From Solanum dulcamara (lineage: Eukaryota > Streptophyta > Magnoliopsida > Solanales > Solanaceae), in the NCBI RefSeq assembly GCF_947179165.1, contig NC_077242.1, forward strand, positions 29,352,097 to 29,416,096: a DNA stretch of 64,000 bases. The letters run 5' to 3'. Shown here piece by piece: positions 1 to 13,175 of the stretch (within the stretch, counting starts at the first letter, position 1; the number at the start of each line of letters is the position of its first letter). Made by a program: the position numbers and the translations under genes. A model generated the notes under the pieces. It did no database searches. It was not told the origin of the DNA and worked only from the letters and a program-made list of their open reading frames with translations.

Positions 1-1738
1 TTTGAACCTCAATGATATGTTTCAACCCAAATGCGTATGAGAATGTTCATGCAATCTAAGGAAATGAAATGAAGCCCAATACCATATGCAATTTGTGTCA
101 CACTTATCACAATGTAATCTTCACGGCGAGTCGATAAAGTCAAATAGTTCAAATAGCTCGATTCATTAGATTAATTCCATTTTTATAACTCCGAATAATA
201 AATCTTAATAACTTTCATGATTCGTGATAAACCCACACCAAATTCGATCAATTCATATAGCACGTAACTAGAATACAAGTTCTACAAAGCTTACGAAGGT
301 TTAGAGTTTCACTTGCCTTGATATCGCACCCGACTACTTTGGAACTTAAATTTTTTCCTTCTGCCGACTCTCTAAATGGTAAGAATATAATCAAATATGA
401 ATTTCCAATCATATTACAGAGCTAACGACAGCAAAATCATAATATTTGAAATTTAGGCCGAAATCGACCAAAAAACCCAATTTCAAAAATGAAAGTTAAG
501 TCTGAATTTTTTACTTGAAAATGTTCCTTGAAGTATTAGGAATCCATTGTCGAAAACCGTCTTAAAAATAGGGTTGAAATCAGTTCACAAACTCATTTTT
601 TTGTAAAAATCTTGGTTCAAGTACAACCCCCAAGATTGAAGTCCCAAAACCATGATTTTAAGGTTAAAATTACTAGATAATAGTCGGTTATTGAAGGACT
701 AAATTCAAAAAGACTTATCTAATGAATTCCCAAGAAAAACTCCTCCCTAAATCGTCTCTACCGAGCTCCAAAGTTCAAAATGGGTTAAAATAGCATTTTC
801 CCATCTTTTTGAAAAAGACCACTATTCAGGGATAAAAATGCTCTCCGCGAATGCGGACTATTAATCTACAAATGGGGAGGCTAGACAAAAAGACCCTCCG
901 TGAACGCAGAGACGAGACAGTGGAGGCTAGCCAAAAAGACCCTCCGCAAACGCAGAGAAGAGACAGTGGCGCTTCCGCGAACGCTGTCTCATCTTCGCGA
1001 ACGTAGAGAAGGATTCCATTACCCTTCGCGATCACGGCCAAGGCTCCACAAATGTGGAGAAGAACCCTTTAGGCACCTGAAAACCAGCAAACACATGACA
1101 CTAACGTTCTCAAATTGACCCTCAAAATTAGTTTGGAATCCCATGCACACAAACCTTATATGCATTCCTACTAAATTTGACGTTGCAGACTCAATAGAAC
1201 CATTAGAATTCAAATTTTAGGTTTTGTTGATGCGGAACTCGATAAGTTGCAATAAAAGTAGCTTTAAACCTCAAAACACCAAAATGAGATTGGGACCTCC
1301 AAAAATTCAACCAAGATCACTCCTAGACCTATCCCCCGAATCCGACGGAGTCCTTAGAATTCAATTTTGAGCGTTAGAATTCAATTTCGAGCATTGGATC
1401 TCCAAATGTTGACCATCAAAATTTTAAGAATTACCAACTTAGCACCCCAAATCTTCATTACAACTCTAAATATGATTCCATCAACTCTCCTAGACCAAAT
1501 TCTATATTGTGGAGCTGCTGGAATTGACGAATTCCATTTCGAGACTTGTAGCTGCAATTGGTCTCAAATACCATTTTTGAACACCTTAAACCTTTAAAAC
1601 TTCCAAAACTTCAATTTTCCAAAGAATTTTCCAAAACCAACCCCTAACATAGATTAGAAATGACTTGGGACAACTATCGAGAGGAGTAAAATAGTTATTT
1701 TGCAAAAAATTCTAAAAATGAACTTCAGGGTCATTACA
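1..1738 (-). repeat. LTR of family A (minus orientation), left end outside the window
   Basis: This stretch matches, by eye, the LTRs of the minus-strand element E3 (30870-32721 and 37813-40427). Shared landmarks are a GC-rich block of TCCGCGAACGCGGA-like words near 840-1070, and a right edge reading GGGTCATTACA, which in minus orientation is an LTR start TGTAATGACCC. The similarity is diverged but colinear. The left edge is cut by the window, so solo LTR versus element end cannot be decided. Short frames here (for example 900-1118) follow the repetitive GC-rich words and show no family resemblance. Confidence 0.7.
838..1065. repeat. GC-rich degenerate repeat of CCGCGAACGCGGA words inside the LTR
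   Basis: At least six imperfect copies of a word like TCCGCGAACGCAGAGA lie here, alternating with ordinary AT-rich DNA. The same words recur in the sister LTRs near 31900-32050 and 39615-39760. The best copy, at 31902-31915, is a perfect inverted repeat with 6-nt arms and a 2-nt centre. Confidence 0.7.
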
Positions 1739-3202
1739 AAAACTCTAAATAGTCAAGAATAGGGGAGTAACTCCAAAACAAGAAAATAATAGTCTAAGAG
1801 TCTAAAATGTCTAAGTCCGAACAGATGGACTAAAAAGTAAGGAAGAATCCATGATAGCCTGGAAGAAGTAGCTCATCCTTGGATTTAGATAGAGCATGTA
1901 TCAAAGCCGAGGTTGTGACGCACCCGCCTGAATAGGTCATGTACTCAATGAAACAAATCAAGTGCAGTATCAGCACACAAAGTCAATAGTGTATTGGTAG
2001 GATCATCGGTTAGTTCTAAAGATACGAATGTAAGCAAGTAATTGAAACATAGTAACACAAGTTAGTACTTACATCAACAAGTCATCAATATTAATAAGAC
2101 TCTCAGTCACCAAACCTGATTTAACACACAGATGAAACATGTTCATATGATTACAAACAAATCCGATTCACTCTCGAAATCAAAAACACATTACATAATT
2201 TAAAATATGTACATGGTATGGTATCCGATCCAACCAATGATATTCCGTATTAGACATGGTATCCGAGCCAATCAATAATAGTACCAAGTGTGGTATTCAA
2301 GCCAACCGAGAGATATTCCGTACCAGGTGTGGTACCCGTGTCAATCAATAATATGTACTATGCGTGATACCCAAGCCAACGAATAATCACAAACAACATA
2401 CACAATCAGGATCACAATGAAACAACCATACTTATAAACCACATGTAAATTAAACAGGTTCATTGCATGAGATTGACAATATTAAATCATTTCACATTCA
2501 CCCTTATGTTTTTCCCAACATGCATTGCACAAGTAATACTATAAAATAATTAACATGCACACATTACATAAATTGGAAAACAAAAAACTATTACCTATCT
2601 CAAATCAAGCCTAGGAAGCTCTATTGAGCCTGAACATTCCCTTTATTATGAATCCTAACTTGTTCTTGGCCTAGAAATAACATAAAAAATACAAGAATCA
2701 ATAAAGATGGCCTAATTATTCCTGGATTACAATTTAATCCTAACCCAGACTAAATTCATAACATTCCCTCTCAATCTAGGGCTTTCTCATTATTAATTCA
2801 CCTAGACCTACTAATTTCATGTTTAGAATAATGAATTATGGTAAATAAAGCTAATGCAAGAATAATCATTCTTAAGAACAACTCAAGGTCTTATATTCCA
2901 AAATTCTCATTAACCAATTTCTCTATCTTAGGATGAACCCAAACTCTCCCTTTGGCCATAATTACTGCTTCTAAGGCCTAGAAATCAAAGTAACAGATTA
3001 AGAGTGTGATTTGCTTACCTTTATGAGTGATTACGATAAATAACATGTGAAATTTGCCCTAGGTCCCTTTGCTTTTCTCCAAAATGCAATTGTTGAATAA
3101 TGAACAGTTTTGGGGGATTTTATGCGTTAATTGCGACTTACCCCATTATAGCGGTCCGATCCGCTATAGCGACATAGCCATAGAGGGACTACCCGCTATT
3201 GT
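1739..3202 (-). repeat. LTR of family B, left part, split by element E1
   Basis: This segment is colinear with the solo LTR at 42915-44721. Shared features are the GCTCATCCTT block (near 1871 and 43252), the AGTGCAGTATCAG block (near 1961 and 43334), an array of GGTATCCGA/CCAA-type units at 2215-2390 and CGCTATAGCG words just before 3202. Its left edge lacks the first ~170 bp of the LTR because family A sequence abuts it at 1738. It resumes at 12790 after E1, so E1 inserted into an older LTR. Confidence 0.7.
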
Positions 3203-5469
3203 TGTAGCGCTTTGAAAATTTTCATGTCAAGACCTGAATCATTCTTCATAGGCGTATAGGCTTGAACCCGACGACTTCTAATTTCATATATGAGTTAGGA
3301 TCAATTCCTAAGTATTCTAAGTGTGCTTGATGTGTTTAGGGGTCATAATGGATCTCTAACACCAAGCCAAGTCCAAAGAATTCCTATCGACTAAGTTTCC
3401 GAATGAGTTCGTATAAGGGTCAACTTCGAACAATTATATCTCCTATAATATGACTAATTGGGGGTCCCATAACCTACCAAATTAAAGGTCTTTGAATCTT
3501 CTTTCCAAAGCCACCAAGATTGCAATTTTTGAAGTTCGGAGTCAAAAGTTATGACCATTTTACTACATACTAGTACTGCAGGGATTTCAGACTTGGGCGA
3601 CCACTGCAGGATTTTAGGCCTGGCGCTCCAGTGGCGCGACGCGCCACTATAGCACCAGAAAACAGCCTCAGTAGTTTGGTCTCTGGCGCGATGCGCCACT
3701 ATTAGGTTGCAGGGTTTTTAAGCCCATTTTTGCTTGGCGCTGCAGTGGCGCGATGCACCACTATAGCGCCAGCAGAGTTTTAGCCTATTTTCCTGATTTT
3801 AAGGGCATTTTAGTCTTCTCATCTGTTACAACCAAAAGTGAGGTCGTTTTGTTGGTGTATTTCACCTATTAAGGAGGCCTCTAAGTCTCCTTCACTCTTT
3901 TCACTCTCACTCACACTCTAAGAACAAAAAAACAAGCCCTAACCTCACAAGTGCTCTCAAAGTCTCCTCCTTCCTCCATCTCCAAGAAGATCAAGTCTCC
4001 ATTTTCTTTCAAGTTTTTCACTCAAGAGTTGACTCCTCAAGGTATGTGAGCTTTCATCCATGGGTCCTTCCACTCATGGAGTCCAAAAGTTCTTTTCAAA
4101 ATTTATATTGAAATTTTAAGGGTGAATCTTCATGGGCTTTTATATGATGACTTTAAATGCATAGATTATGGTGTATTTTGAGTTTATTTACCTATATTTA
4201 TGTATTTTGACTCTCAATTGCATGAATTGAATGATTTGCTAATGTGCCTCTATGAAGGCTTGAAGGAGGGTTTTAAATATGAATGGTGGATTATTTTGTG
4301 ATGTTTTAAATTGATGCATTTCATCACTCTCTTGCTTGCAATAATTCTTCAAAATACATTTAAAGGTTTTATGAAGAAATTCCACCTAGTTTTACTCATG
4401 ATTAAAGTAAAGTGAAATGAAGTTGAATTGAAAGTTTATGAAGCAAATGCCCATGATTAAGGGAGTCTTGAGAAATGATTGAATGATGATGAAAGGGCTT
4501 TTAGCCAAAGAAGGGATTCAACGTGAAGGGATAATTCTCACATAGTTGAACCAAATGAAATATTTAATGAGCTATTCCACCGAAAATGATTTTATGTCTA
4601 AAGTTATACAATGCTTATGTTATTATGATATTTAAATGTCATTCCGTGGGATTGACCTAGCACCGAATGTAGCATGTAGATGGGGACTCGACCTAAGGGG
4701 TCCTTAAGTAAAGTCTCATGATGCATTAACTATGCGCCAACATAGGAGCCCTTATAGGCTATTTAGGCTAGTGGATCCACAATTAGCCAATAAAGTTAAA
4801 GTTATAGAATGTTAAAGTTGACGGAGTCCTACCCGGCAAGTAGACTCCCCATGCCAACGTAGGGGGTTATGTTGGATTTCATGTAATAGCTCTCATGGTC
4901 TTAAATATCGGTTAAGGTCACTTCTCCACAAAAATGAATATTTTAAAGTTTTATATGATGATGCCTAATGCACGCATTCACTTATACATATTGCTTACTC
5001 ATGACTTTCTTATGTTCTTCATTTCAAAGCATACTCGCATACTTAGTACATTCAAAGTACTAATGCATACTTTTGCCTACATGATATCACCATGTAGGAA
5101 CCGACGTCGCTCCTCGATCTCCTCCACATGGCTAACTCATATTAGTTTGAAGATTGCTTGTGGTGAGTTCCCATGTTTCGGGAACAACATCCTTTTTATT
5201 CTAAGCTTTTGTTATGTAGAATAGTAAGAATTTTATTAAAGCATTTTGTGACACTTATATTGAGGGTGAGCTAGGGACATGTCTTAGCCCCCGCCAAGTC
5301 TATTAGTAGAGGTATGTTTGGACATTAATGGAAAAATGCTTTTATTTCCGCTTATTATTGTTTACCATTACCAATGATATGCTTAATGAATGCTAGTAGG
5401 CTTGGGTGAGGTACCTTTGGGTGTCTCATTCGCCGTGTCACGTCTAGGCCCTAGGCTTGGGTCGTGACA
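3203..5469 (+). repeat. 5' LTR of E1
   Basis: Begins TGTAGCGC and ends GTCGTGACA. It pairs with 10523-12789 over its full length with about 36 substitutions and no indel by eye. It contains three GC palindromes: AGTGGCGCGACGCGCCACT at 3630-3648 (perfect, one central base) and related ones near 3684 and 3745. A pyrimidine-rich stretch near 3885-3920 precedes the likely leader. Frames inside it, such as 4934-5224, recur identically in the other LTR and have no coding evidence. Confidence 0.93.
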
Positions 5470-5473
5470 AACT

Positions 5474-5487
5474 TGGTATTAGAGCAC
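5474..5487 (+). other. Primer binding site of E1
   Basis: TGGTATTAGAGCAC follows the 5' LTR after four bases. It matches the TGGTATCAGAGC complement of the initiator-methionine tRNA 3' end with one C-to-T change. This is the usual primer for plant Ty3/gypsy and copia elements. Confidence 0.85.
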
Positions 5488-5683
5488 AAGGTTGTGAAAT
5501 AGTCCTCAGAGTCCAACATACCGCATCAAATAGGGTCTTGTTCATGGTTGTGAAGTGCGCCATAATTATGAATAGGAGGCTATGAGGCATTTAGAAAAGT
5601 TTTTCACTTCTTTCAAATTCATATCGTGCCTCAGAGTGTCCTAGGCCTTCCTATGACTAACAACATGTTTCATGTTTCTTTAG

Positions 5684-8600
5684 ATGATGCCTCGTGGAAG
5701 ACCACCTTGAAGGGCAAGGGTACCACCCTGAAGGGCAAGGGTTGACGATGAGGACCAACCTCCTCCGATTCCGGATATCCCATATTATGAGGAAGAGGTA
5801 TCCCATGCCGAGTTCCGAAATGTCATTACCTTGTTGGCTCAAACTGTGGCCAACCAAGGGCGTCAACATGTTCCCCCTCCCCAGGTGCAAAATCTGGCCA
5901 CTAGGATTCGGGAGTTTGAAAGGATGAATCCATCAGATTTTGATGGTTCTGAAATAGATGAGGACCCTATGGAGTTCATCGAGGAGGTGTATCGGATTGT
6001 GGCAATCTTGGGTGTCCCATCAAATGAAAAGGCTGAACTAGCAGCCTATCAACTCAAAGGTGTGGCTCGAGTGTGGCACAAATTATGGGTTGTGGAGAGG
6101 GGTGAGGAAGTTAGGCCGATTGAATGGGAAGAATTCAAAGGTTCTTTCTTAGACCATTTATTTCCATTGGAGTTGAGGGAGGCCAAGGTCCAAGAGTTCA
6201 TCAACCTCCGACAAGGAAGCCTGAGTGTGAGGGAATATGCCCTCAAATTTACAAGGTTGTCCAAGTATGCTCCCTTCATGGTCTCTGACTCCCGGGCAAG
6301 GATGAGTAAGTTTGTTTCCGGTGTCTCAAGCTTGGTGTCCAAAGAGTGCAAAACGGCCATGTTGGTCAAGGAGATGGACATCTCCCGGTTAATGACTTAT
6401 GCTAAACAAATCGAAGAAGAGAAGTTGAGGGAAAGGTCTAGAGGGTTCAAAAAGGTTAGATTGGATGGTGAAGGGTTCAACCCTCAAAGGTCCGGTCATG
6501 GTGGCATTAGCAAGGGCTAAGGCGGTCAACGATTCTTGGGGTAAGGTTCTACAAATGCCCTCACTCCCAAATTCAACAAAAACAAGGGTCCTAAGTTAAT
6601 GATCCCAAGAGATAACATTGGTACCCAAGATTTTCCCTCACGTGGGAAGTGTGGAAAGACCCACAAAGGAGAGTGCTTGGCGGGCTCAAATGCATGCTTC
6701 AAATGCGGCAAGCCGGGTTATCATGCTTGGGATTGTAGAAATGGTGGAGGTGGTAGGCCTCAAGGCCAAGTTACTCATGGCCAACCAATTCAAGGAGGTG
6801 ACCAATACACCAACCGTTTCTATGCATTGCATGGGAGGCAAGAAGTTGAGAAAGCACCAAATGTCATTACCAGTATGTTAAAGGTCTTTACTTTTGATGT
6901 ATATGCATTGTTGGATCCCGGTGCAAACTTGTCATTTGTTACCCCATTCTTAGCAAATAGGTTTGATGTATCACCCAAAATGTTATTAGAGCCTTATTTG
7001 GTGTCTACCCCTGTGGGTGAATCGGTTATTGCTAGGAAGGTCTATAGGGGTTGTCCCATGTCTATTTTTCATAAAGTTATTCCTTGTGATCTCATTGAGC
7101 TTGATATGATAGATTTCGATGTCATTCTTGGGATGGATTGGTTACATGCATCTTATGCTTCCATAGATTATAGGACTCATCAAGTCAAGTTCCAATTTCC
7201 CAAGGAGTCCGTTATTGAATGGGAGGGCCATGATTCGGTGGTGAAGGGTACGTTTATTTCTTATCTTAAGGCCCGGAAAATGATTTCTAAGGGTTGTATT
7301 TACCATATTGTAAGGGTGAGGGATGTCGACTCCGAAAGTCCTCCTCTTGAGTCGGTTCCCATAGTCAATGAGTTCCCCAATGTCTTTCCTGATGACCTTC
7401 CCGGTGTCCCTCCCGAAAGGGAAGTTGATTTTGGTATCGATCTCCTCCCCGACACCCAACCTATCTATATTCCTCCTTATTGGATGGCCCCGACCCCGAC
7501 AGAACTAAAAGAGTTGAAGGAATAATTAAAGGACTTATTAGAAAAGGGGTTCATAAGGCCCAGTATTTCACCGTGGGGTACTCCTGTGCTATTTGTAAGG
7601 AAGAAGGATGGGTCGCTTCGAATGTGCATAGACTACCAAAAATTAAATAAGGTAACTATTAAGAACAAGTACCCAATTCCCAGAATAGATGACTTGTTCG
7701 ATCAATTGCAAGGGGCAAGTCACTTCTCCAAGATTGACCTTCGGTCCAGCTATCAACAACTAAAGGTGAGAGAGTGTGACATTCCCAAAATGGCCTTTCG
7801 AACAGGGTATGGTCACTTCGAGTTTGTGGTGATGAGTTTTGGGTTGACGAATGCGCCGGCGGTTTTTATGGACTTAATGAATAGAGTGTTCAAGCCCTAC
7901 CTTGATACTTTTGTTGTAGTCTTCATTGATGATATTTTGATTTACTCTCGAGGTGAAAAAGAACATAAGAATCACTTGAGGGTTGTACTTCAAACGTTGA
8001 GGGATAGACAATTGTTTGCAAAATTTAGTAAGTCTGAATTTTGGTTGAAGGAGGTTGCATTTCTGGGTCACGTAGTGTCCGGTGATAGAATCCAGGTTGA
8101 TCCTAAGAAAATGGAGGTTGTGAAGAATTGGCCTAGACCATTGTCTCCTTCGGACATTAGGAGCTTCTTGGGTCTAGCTGGGTACTATAGAAGGTTCATC
8201 GAAGGGTTTTCTTCCATCTCATCTCCTATGACGAAACTGACCTAAAAGAAAGCGAAATTCATATAGACGAATGAGTGTGAAAAGAGTTTCCAAACCTTGA
8301 AAGATCGACTTACCTCCGCTCCTATTTTGACTCTACCGAAAGGATTAGAAGGGTTTGTGGTTTATTATGATGCTGCAAAAATTGGTTTGGGTTGTGTCTT
8401 AATTCAAAATGGCAAGGTCATAGCCTATGCTTCTAGGCAATTGAAGGTGCATGAGAGTAACTACCCTACCCATGATCTTGAATTGATGGCTGTTGTTTTT
8501 GGTTTGAAGATTTGGCGGCATTACCTCTATGGGGTGCATGTGGATATGTATACCGATCACAAAAGTCTTCAATATGTGTTCACCCAAAAGGACCTTAATC

Positions 8601-10279
8601 TAAGACAAAGAAGGTGGCTACAACTCCTCAAGGACTATGACATGAGTGTGCATTATCATCCGGGTAAAGCTAATGTGGTTGCCGATGCACTTAGTAGAGT
8701 GTCTATGGGGAGTGTGGCCCATATTGATGAAAGGAAGAGGGAGTTGGTGAAAGATATTTACCGGTTGGCTAGATTAGGGGTGAAGTTGTGTGGTACCAAT
8801 AATGGTGGCATGGTTGTTCAAAATGGGTCTGAATCCTCTTTGGTGGTGGATATTAAGTCAACTCAAGATTTTGACCCGACGTTTGTTGAATTAAAGAAGT
8901 TGGTGAAGGAAAAGAAGGTAGGGGTATTTTCCCAATGGGGGGATGGAGTGCTATACTACCAAGGTCAATTATGTGTTCCGGATGTGGATGGCATAAGGAG
9001 CTTGATTTTGAAGGAGGCCCACAATTCTTCATACTCCATTCATCTCGGTTCGACGAAAATGTACCGAGACTTAAAAGAATTCTATTGGTGGGGTGGGATG
9101 AAAAAAGACATAGCGAGGTTCGTGTCTGAATGTCCGAATTACCAACAAGTGAAGGCCGAACATCAAAGGCTGGGTGGCCTAGCCCAAGACATTGAAATTC
9201 CCACTTGGAAGTGGGAAGATGTGAATATGGATTTTGTAGTGGGTTTGCCTTATACCCGAAAGCATCATGATTCGATTTGGGTAATTGTTGATAGAATGAC
9301 TAAGTCGGCTCACTTTTTATCGGTTAAAACTTCCTATAGTGATGAAGACTATGCCAAGTTGTATATTCGGGAGTTGGTGAGGTTGCATGGTGTGCCGTTG
9401 TCCATTATTTCGGATCATGGTACCCAATTTACTTCTCACTTTTGGAGATCATTTCAAAAAGGCCTCGGTACTAAGGTAAAGTTGAGCACCGCATTCCATC
9501 CTCAAACCGATGGACAAGACGAAAGGATAATTCAAACACTAGAGAATATGTTAAGGGATTGTGTGTTGGAGTTTAAAGGAAATTAGGATGATCATCTACC
9601 GCTCATCGAGTTTGCCTATAATAATAGTTACCACTCAAGTATTGAGATGGCGCCATTTGAGGCCTTGTATGGGAGATGATGTAGATCCCCAGTTGGTTGG
9701 TTCGAAGAAGGTGAGATGACCTTGTTGGGCCCCGATTTGGTACTTGATGCTTTAGAGAAGGTGAGGCTCATTAGATAAAGGTTGAAGATGGCTCAAAGTC
9801 GCCAAAAATCATATTCTGACACTAGAAGAAGGGATCTTGAGTTTAATGTGGATGATTGGGTGTATTTGAAGGTTTCACCCATGAAGGATGTGGTTCGATT
9901 TGGTAAGAAAGGAAAATTGAACCCTAGGTATGTAGGGCCGTATAAAATCTTAAGGCGTGTTGGCAAAGTTGCTTATGAGTTGGAGTTACCATTGGAAATG
10001 GCCATGGTTCACCCAGTATTCCATGTGTCTATGTTGAGAAAATGTGTGGGTTATCCTAATTCTATTATTCCTTTGGAAGTAGCGAATGTGGAAGAAAACT
10101 TTACCTATGAAGAGGTCCCGGTTGAAATTTTGGACCGGCAAATTAAGAGGTTGAGGAACGAAGAGGTTGCATCTGTTAAAGTCCTTTGGAGGAATCAACA
10201 AGCTGAAAGTGCTACATGGGAAGCGGAAACAGATATGATGAAACGTTATCCTCACCTTTTCCATTATACTCAAGTCTAA
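5684..10279 (+). pseudogene. gag-pol polyprotein of E1 with ten in-frame stops and no frameshift
   Basis: A single frame of about 1531 codons runs from ATG 5684 to the stop at 10277-10279. Gag spans to about 6850 and has a CX2CX4HX4C zinc knuckle at 6695-6736. The protease motif (D-P-G-A) is near 6914. Reverse transcriptase lies about 7400-8240 with F-I-D-D at 7922-7933. RNase H follows, about 8300-8700, with Y-T-D-H and A-D-A-L-S-R. Integrase, about 9000-9700, keeps the D,D,E motif residues, but the zinc-binding CPNC motif reads CPNY. GPY/F (near 9940) and a chromodomain-like end (10100-10270) complete it. Stops lie at 5708, 5729, 6518, 6542, 7523, 8243, 8264, 9584, 9677 and 9776. Each is explained by one transition from Gln, Arg or Trp. 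In a living copy the product would build the particle, copy RNA to DNA and integrate it. Confidence 0.92.
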
Positions 10280-10509
10280 GGTACTAAGTTACTCACACTC
10301 AATGTTTAAGACTCCTATATTATGGTTCTTTTAAGTCCTCATATGCATGCATGTTCATGAAGTTTAATTTTAAAGTTATGTTTTATGCTTAAATTTAATT
10401 ATTTCATGTTTTATGCATTTCAAGTGTCATTGTATATATGTTGGGCTGCTAGTACTCATTCCACATCCCCCTCTATGCTAATGAATCTCATTCGAGGACG
10501 AATGTTTCC

Positions 10510-10520
10510 AAGGGGGAGAT
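10510..10520 (+). other. Polypurine tract of E1
   Basis: AAGGGGGAGAT lies two bases before the 3' LTR start at 10523. It follows the conserved TTCGAGGACGAATGTT segment typical of these plant gypsy elements and would prime plus-strand DNA synthesis. Confidence 0.8.
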
Positions 10521-10522
10521 AT

Positions 10523-12789
10523 TGTAGCGCCTTGAAAATTTTCATGTCAAGACCTGAACCATTCTTCATAGGAGTATAGGCTTGAACCCGACGACTTCTA
10601 ATTTCATATATGAGTTAGGATCAATTCCTAAGTATTCTAAGTGTGCTTGATGTGTTTAGGGGTCATAATGGATCTCTAACATCAAGCCAAGTCCAAAGAA
10701 TTCTCATCGACTAAGTTTCCGAATGAGTTCGTATAAGGGTCAACTTCGAACAATTATATCTCCTAGAATATGACTAATTCGGGGTCCCATAACCTACCAA
10801 ATTAAAGGTCTTTGAGTCTTCTTTCCAAAGCCACCAAGATTGCAATTTTTGAAGTTCGGAGTCAAAAGTTATGACCATTTTACAACATACTAGTACTGCA
10901 GGGATTTCAGACTTGGGCGACCACTGCAGGATTTTAGGCCTGGCGCTCCAGTGGCGCGACGCGCCACTATAGCACCAGAAAACAGCCTCAGTAGTTTGGT
11001 CTCTGGCGCGATGCGCCACTATTAGGTTGCAGAGTTTTTAAGCCTATTTTTGCTTGGCGCTGTAGTGGCGCGATGCGCCACTATAGCGCCAGCAGAGTTT
11101 TAGCCTATTTTCCTGATTTTAAGGGCATTTTAGTCTTCTCTTGTGTTACAACCAAAAGTGAGGTCATTTTGTTGGTGTATTTCACCTATTAAGGAGGCCT
11201 CTAAGTCTCCTTCACTCTTTTCACTCTCACTCACACTCTAAGAACAAAAAAACAAGCCCTAACCTCCCAAGTGCTCTCAAAGTCTCCTCCTTCCTCCATC
11301 TCCAAGAAGATCAAGTCTCCATTTTCTTTCAAGTTTTTCACTCAAGAGTTGACTCCTCAAGGTATGTGAACTTTCATCCATGGGTCCTTCCACTCATGGA
11401 GTCCAAAAGTTCTTTTCAAAATTTATATTGAAATTTTAAGGGTGAATCTTCATGGGCTTTTATATGATGACTTTAAATGCATAGATTATGGTGTATTTTA
11501 ATTTTATTTACCTATATTGATGTATTTTGACTCTCAATTGCATGAATTGAATGATTTGCTAATGTGCCTCTATGAAGGCTTGAAGGAGGTTTTTAAATAT
11601 GAATGGTGGATTATTTTGAGATGTTTTAAATTGATGCATTTCATCACTCTCTTGCTTGCAATAATTCTTCAAAATACATTTAAAGGTTTTATGAAGAAAT
11701 TCCACCTAGTTTTCCTCATGATTAAAGTAAAGTGAAATAAAGTTGAATTGAAAGTTTATGAAGCAAATGCCCATGATTAAGGGAGTCTTGAGAAATGATT
11801 GAATGATGATGAAAGGGCTTTTAGCCAAAGAAGGGATTCAACATGAAGGGATAATTCTCACATAGTTGAACCAAATGAAATATTTAATGAGCTATTTCAC
11901 CGAAAATGATTTTATGTCTAAAGTTATACAATGTTTATGTTATTATGATATTTAAATGTCATTCCGTGGGATTGACCTAGCACCGAATGTAGCATGTAGA
12001 TGGGGACTCGACCTAAGGGGTCCTTAAGTAAAGTCTCATGATGCATTAACTATGCGCCAACATAGGAGCCCTTGTAAGCTATTTAGGCTAGTGGACCCAC
12101 AATTAGCCAATAAAGTTAAAGTTATAGAACGTTAAAGTTGACGGAGTCCTACCCGGCAAGTAGACTCCCCATGCCAACGTAGGGGGTTATGTTGGATTTC
12201 ATGTAATAGCTCTCATGGTCTTAAATATCGGTTAAGGTCACTTCCCCACAAAAATGAATATTTTAAAGTTTTATATGATGATGCCTAATGCACGCATTCA
12301 CTTATACATATTGCTTACTCATGACTTTCTTATGTTCTTCATTTCAAAGCATACTCGCATACTTAGTACATTCAAAGTACTAATGCATACTTTTGCCTAC
12401 ATGATATCACCATGTAGGAACCGACGTCGCTCCTCGATCTCCTCCACATGGCTAACTCATATTAGTTTGAAGATTGCTTGTGGTGAGTTCCCATGTTTCG
12501 GGAACAACATCCTTTTTATTCTAAGCTTTTGTTATGTAGAATAGTAAGACTTTTATTAAAGCATTTTGTGACACTTATATTGAGGGTGAGCTAGGGACAT
12601 GTCTTAGCCCCCGCCAAGTCTATTAGTAGAGGTATGTTTGGACATTAATGGAAAAATGCTTTTATTTCCGCTTATTATTGTTTACCATTACCAATGATAT
12701 GCTTAATGAATGCTAGTAGGCTTGGGTGAGGTACCTTTGTGTGTCTCATTCGCCGTGTCACGTCTAGGCCCTAGGCTTGGGTCGTGACA
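10523..12789 (+). repeat. 3' LTR of E1
   Basis: Same length and ends as the 5' LTR. The third GC palindrome is intact here (AGTGGCGCGATGCGCCACT, near 11063), whereas the 5' copy has one change. About 1.6 percent divergence by eye suggests insertion roughly a million years ago under common plant substitution rates; this date is inference. Confidence 0.93.
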
Positions 12790-13175
12790 ATTGCGGGAAT
12801 TAATTCCCTCGCTATTGCGGTGTGTCACCTGCTATAGTGGCTTGCACGGAAAAAAAACTCAGAAATTTCTCAAAAAGTCCCTTTTCACAACACACCTTCG
12901 AACCTTGATGTTCAAACCAATTCTTTCACGCCAAGTTCGATATCAGGAGTTCTACTCTTCTGAATTGACTTATGAAAAGACCTACAAACTCCTTAACATT
13001 TTAGCAAATGGAAAAACCCACTACTTGGGAAATTAACCATAATCCTTTTTCGAAATGCCCTAGACTTCACCTTGCTCATAATTTGCCTGAAATTTTTAAC
13101 TTACAATCACAAAAATTTTCTAGCCCAATTTTCTTCATCGTTGGCTCCCCCATAACGACAAGAAGGATCGTTATA
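12790..13175 (-). repeat. LTR of family B, right part
   Basis: Continues the LTR interrupted by E1. It is colinear with about 44340-44721, sharing CTTTCACGCCAA, TTCTACTC and the terminal CATAACGA...GATCGTTA. The right edge reads CGTTATA where the sister LTR has CGTTACA. The frame 12791-13036 is LTR sequence and not a gene. Confidence 0.7.

Larger units (their letters stand above)
3203..12789 (+). mobile_element. Complete Ty3/gypsy LTR retrotransposon E1 (chromovirus, Tekay/Del-like)
   Basis: The element has two LTRs of identical length (3203-5469 and 10523-12789, 2267 bp each), a primer binding site at 5474, one continuous coding frame 5684-10279 and a polypurine tract before 10523. Domain order is gag, protease, reverse transcriptase, RNase H, integrase, chromodomain-like tail, the Ty3/gypsy order. 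The flanks read ATTGT (3198-3202) and ATTGC (12790-12794), a 5-bp target duplication with one mismatch. The polyprotein has ten internal stops, so the copy cannot act alone. A clade call of Tekay/Del rests on the C-terminal chromodomain and is inference. Confidence 0.93.

Noticed and set aside
4934..5224. 96-codon frame conserved exactly at 12254-12544
   Set aside because: Both copies lie in the same place in the two LTRs of E1, so conservation reflects LTR identity and not coding constraint.
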